Source: Cryptomeria japonica (lineage: Eukaryota > Streptophyta > Pinopsida > Cupressales > Cupressaceae). From it: DNA of 64,000 bases. The notes below the pieces were generated by a model. That model saw only the letters and a list, made by a program, of their open reading frames with translations, had not been told where the DNA came from and did not search any database. The translations under genes were made by a program, and so were the position numbers. The stretch lies in the NCBI RefSeq assembly GCF_030272615.1, contig NC_081415.1:189874270-189938269 (forward strand). Direction: 5' to 3'. Of this stretch, positions 62,753-64,000 are shown one piece after another (position 1 is the stretch's first letter; each line of letters begins with the position of its first letter).

Positions 62753-64000
62753 ATGACTGGTGACAAAAGAAAGTGCTTATCATTGCAAGAATTTGATGGT
62801 GGATTGGTCAGATTTGGAGACAACAAGGCATGTAGGATCAAAGGCAAACGAACAATATCATTGGATGGTAAGAATAATACTGATAATGTTTATTATGTTG
62901 AAGGCTAAAGCATAAAATTTTAAGTGTAGGTTAGATGGTGGATAGAGGATTTCATTTGAAATTCAAGGATGGAAAATGTAAGATCATTAATAAATCTGCA
63001 TTGGATATTGCTTCCGGAACTCAGACTAATGGCAATATCTTTCATTTGAACTCCAGTGAGAAGGCTTGCTTGATTGCTTAGATTGATGTCAAATGGGTAA
63101 GCAAGTTAGAACTTATTTTAGAAGTGTACATGATAAATCTAATGAAATTCTTGATCTCATTAATACTGATTTGTGTGGACCAACAAGGACTAAAAGTTTT
63201 CAAGGTGATAGATATTTTATGTTACTTATTGATGACTATTCTAGAATGATGTGGGTGGCATTTTTGAAAGAGAAATCTGAAGCTTTTGAGAAATTCAAAA
63301 TCTTTAAGGCTATGGTTGAGACTGAGACAAGACTGGAGATAAAGTGCTTAAGATTAGATCATGGTGATGAGTTTACATCCGGCGAGTTCAACAAATTTTG
63401 TGAAACGAATGGTATTAGGAGGCAATTTTCTGCACCTAGAACACCACAATAGAATGGATTGGTGGAAAAAAAGAATAGAACAATTTTGGATGCTGCAAGG
63501 ACTATGATGATTGAAGCTAAATTACTTGATATCTATTGGAGAGATGTTATCAATACCACTGTATACACTTTCAACAGAGTACACATTAAAGGCGATACCG
63601 GTAATACTCCTTATGAACTATGGTTTGGTCATACTCCTACTGTCAGATATTTCAAAATTTTTGGAAGCAAATGTTACATTAGAAGAGATGATGCATTAGA
63701 AAGTTTGACCCTAGAAGTGATGAAGGAATATTTTTGGGTTATTCTACTAAGAGCAAAGCATATAGATGTTATAAAAAAAGATTGAATAGGATATTGGAAA
63801 GCATAAATGTCAAGGTGGATGAGCATGACAATAATCAGATCAGAGCATATGATTTTGGACCAGAAGATGAATTTATCAGACCTGAACCAGTAATGCAAGA
63901 ATTAGTTCAGAGCAGTGAACCTGTGACACTGGTAGCATCAAAAAATTCAACAGTGATAGAGGAATAGTAGAACGAGTCAGCAAATCAAGAAATTTCAAAG
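62753..64000 (+). pseudogene. pol: Element D protease end and integrase, truncated by the window edge
   Basis: After SHHMTGDKRK it follows A through the protease. Near 63088 a deletion of about 140 bases relative to A removes the integrase zinc finger. The integrase core remains: NTDLCGPTRTKSF, LIDDYSRMMW, LRLDHGDEFTSGEF (second Asp), TAG at 63450-63452 where A has CAG, then VEKKNRTILDAAR (Glu). A one-base loss near 63690 shifts the frame. Reverse transcriptase would lie beyond the window. Confidence 0.85.

Overview
The window looks like intergenic DNA from a large, repeat-filled plant genome. A conifer or other gymnosperm is my best guess, but that is inference. The evidence is AT-rich sequence packed with LTR retrotransposons, Ty1/copia elements primed by initiator-Met tRNA (TGGTATCAGAGC-type sites), chromodomain-bearing Ty3/gypsy remnants, satellite DNA, and no recognisable host gene with intact exons. 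No tRNA gene, complete rRNA gene or CRISPR array was seen.

Layout. 1-1472 is the end of a minus-strand LTR; 1473-2890 is unassigned apart from a duplicated hairpin. 2896-18038 is copia element A (+), with an (A/G)GTAA target duplication. Its 5' LTR is split by element B (-, 3723-12166; TSD CTTAC/CTTAT). B has LTRs, a primer site and a polypurine tract but no integrase or reverse transcriptase. It carries a coiled-coil protein with five zinc knuckles and a long extra ORF, so it looks like a non-autonomous parasite. 18044-23414 holds decayed retroelement pieces, including a chromodomain. 23420-25527 is a compact LTR element (two ~870-bp LTRs, 361-bp interior, perfect TSD). 25666-27283 is another LTR. 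27284-28050 and 31550-32110 are the only CpG-rich, apparently non-repetitive stretches. Between them lie a ~213-bp tandem repeat, a foldback MITE and a duplicated 5S-rRNA-derived repeat.

32185-57762 was once a satellite field (~115-bp monomer) now cut up by insertions: copia element C (34328-41061, -, same family as A), LTRs H and F, two very long related LTRs E1 and E2 (5.3 and 3.8 kb), and solo LTR G (55401-57165, perfect TSD). 57763-59060 is a minus-strand chromovirus remnant. From about 59079 to the window end lies copia element D (+), whose LTR is itself interrupted and whose body runs off the right edge.

How the parts relate. A, C and D encode Gag, protease, integrase, reverse transcriptase and RNase H, but all are broken. 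Many stops are CAG-to-TAG changes, the pattern expected when methylated CHG sites deaminate. B and the compact element lack these enzymes and would need them from relatives. Nearly all the copia-type LTRs, although otherwise different, share a short GATTCACCCC...CTCTCAG module near their 3' end.
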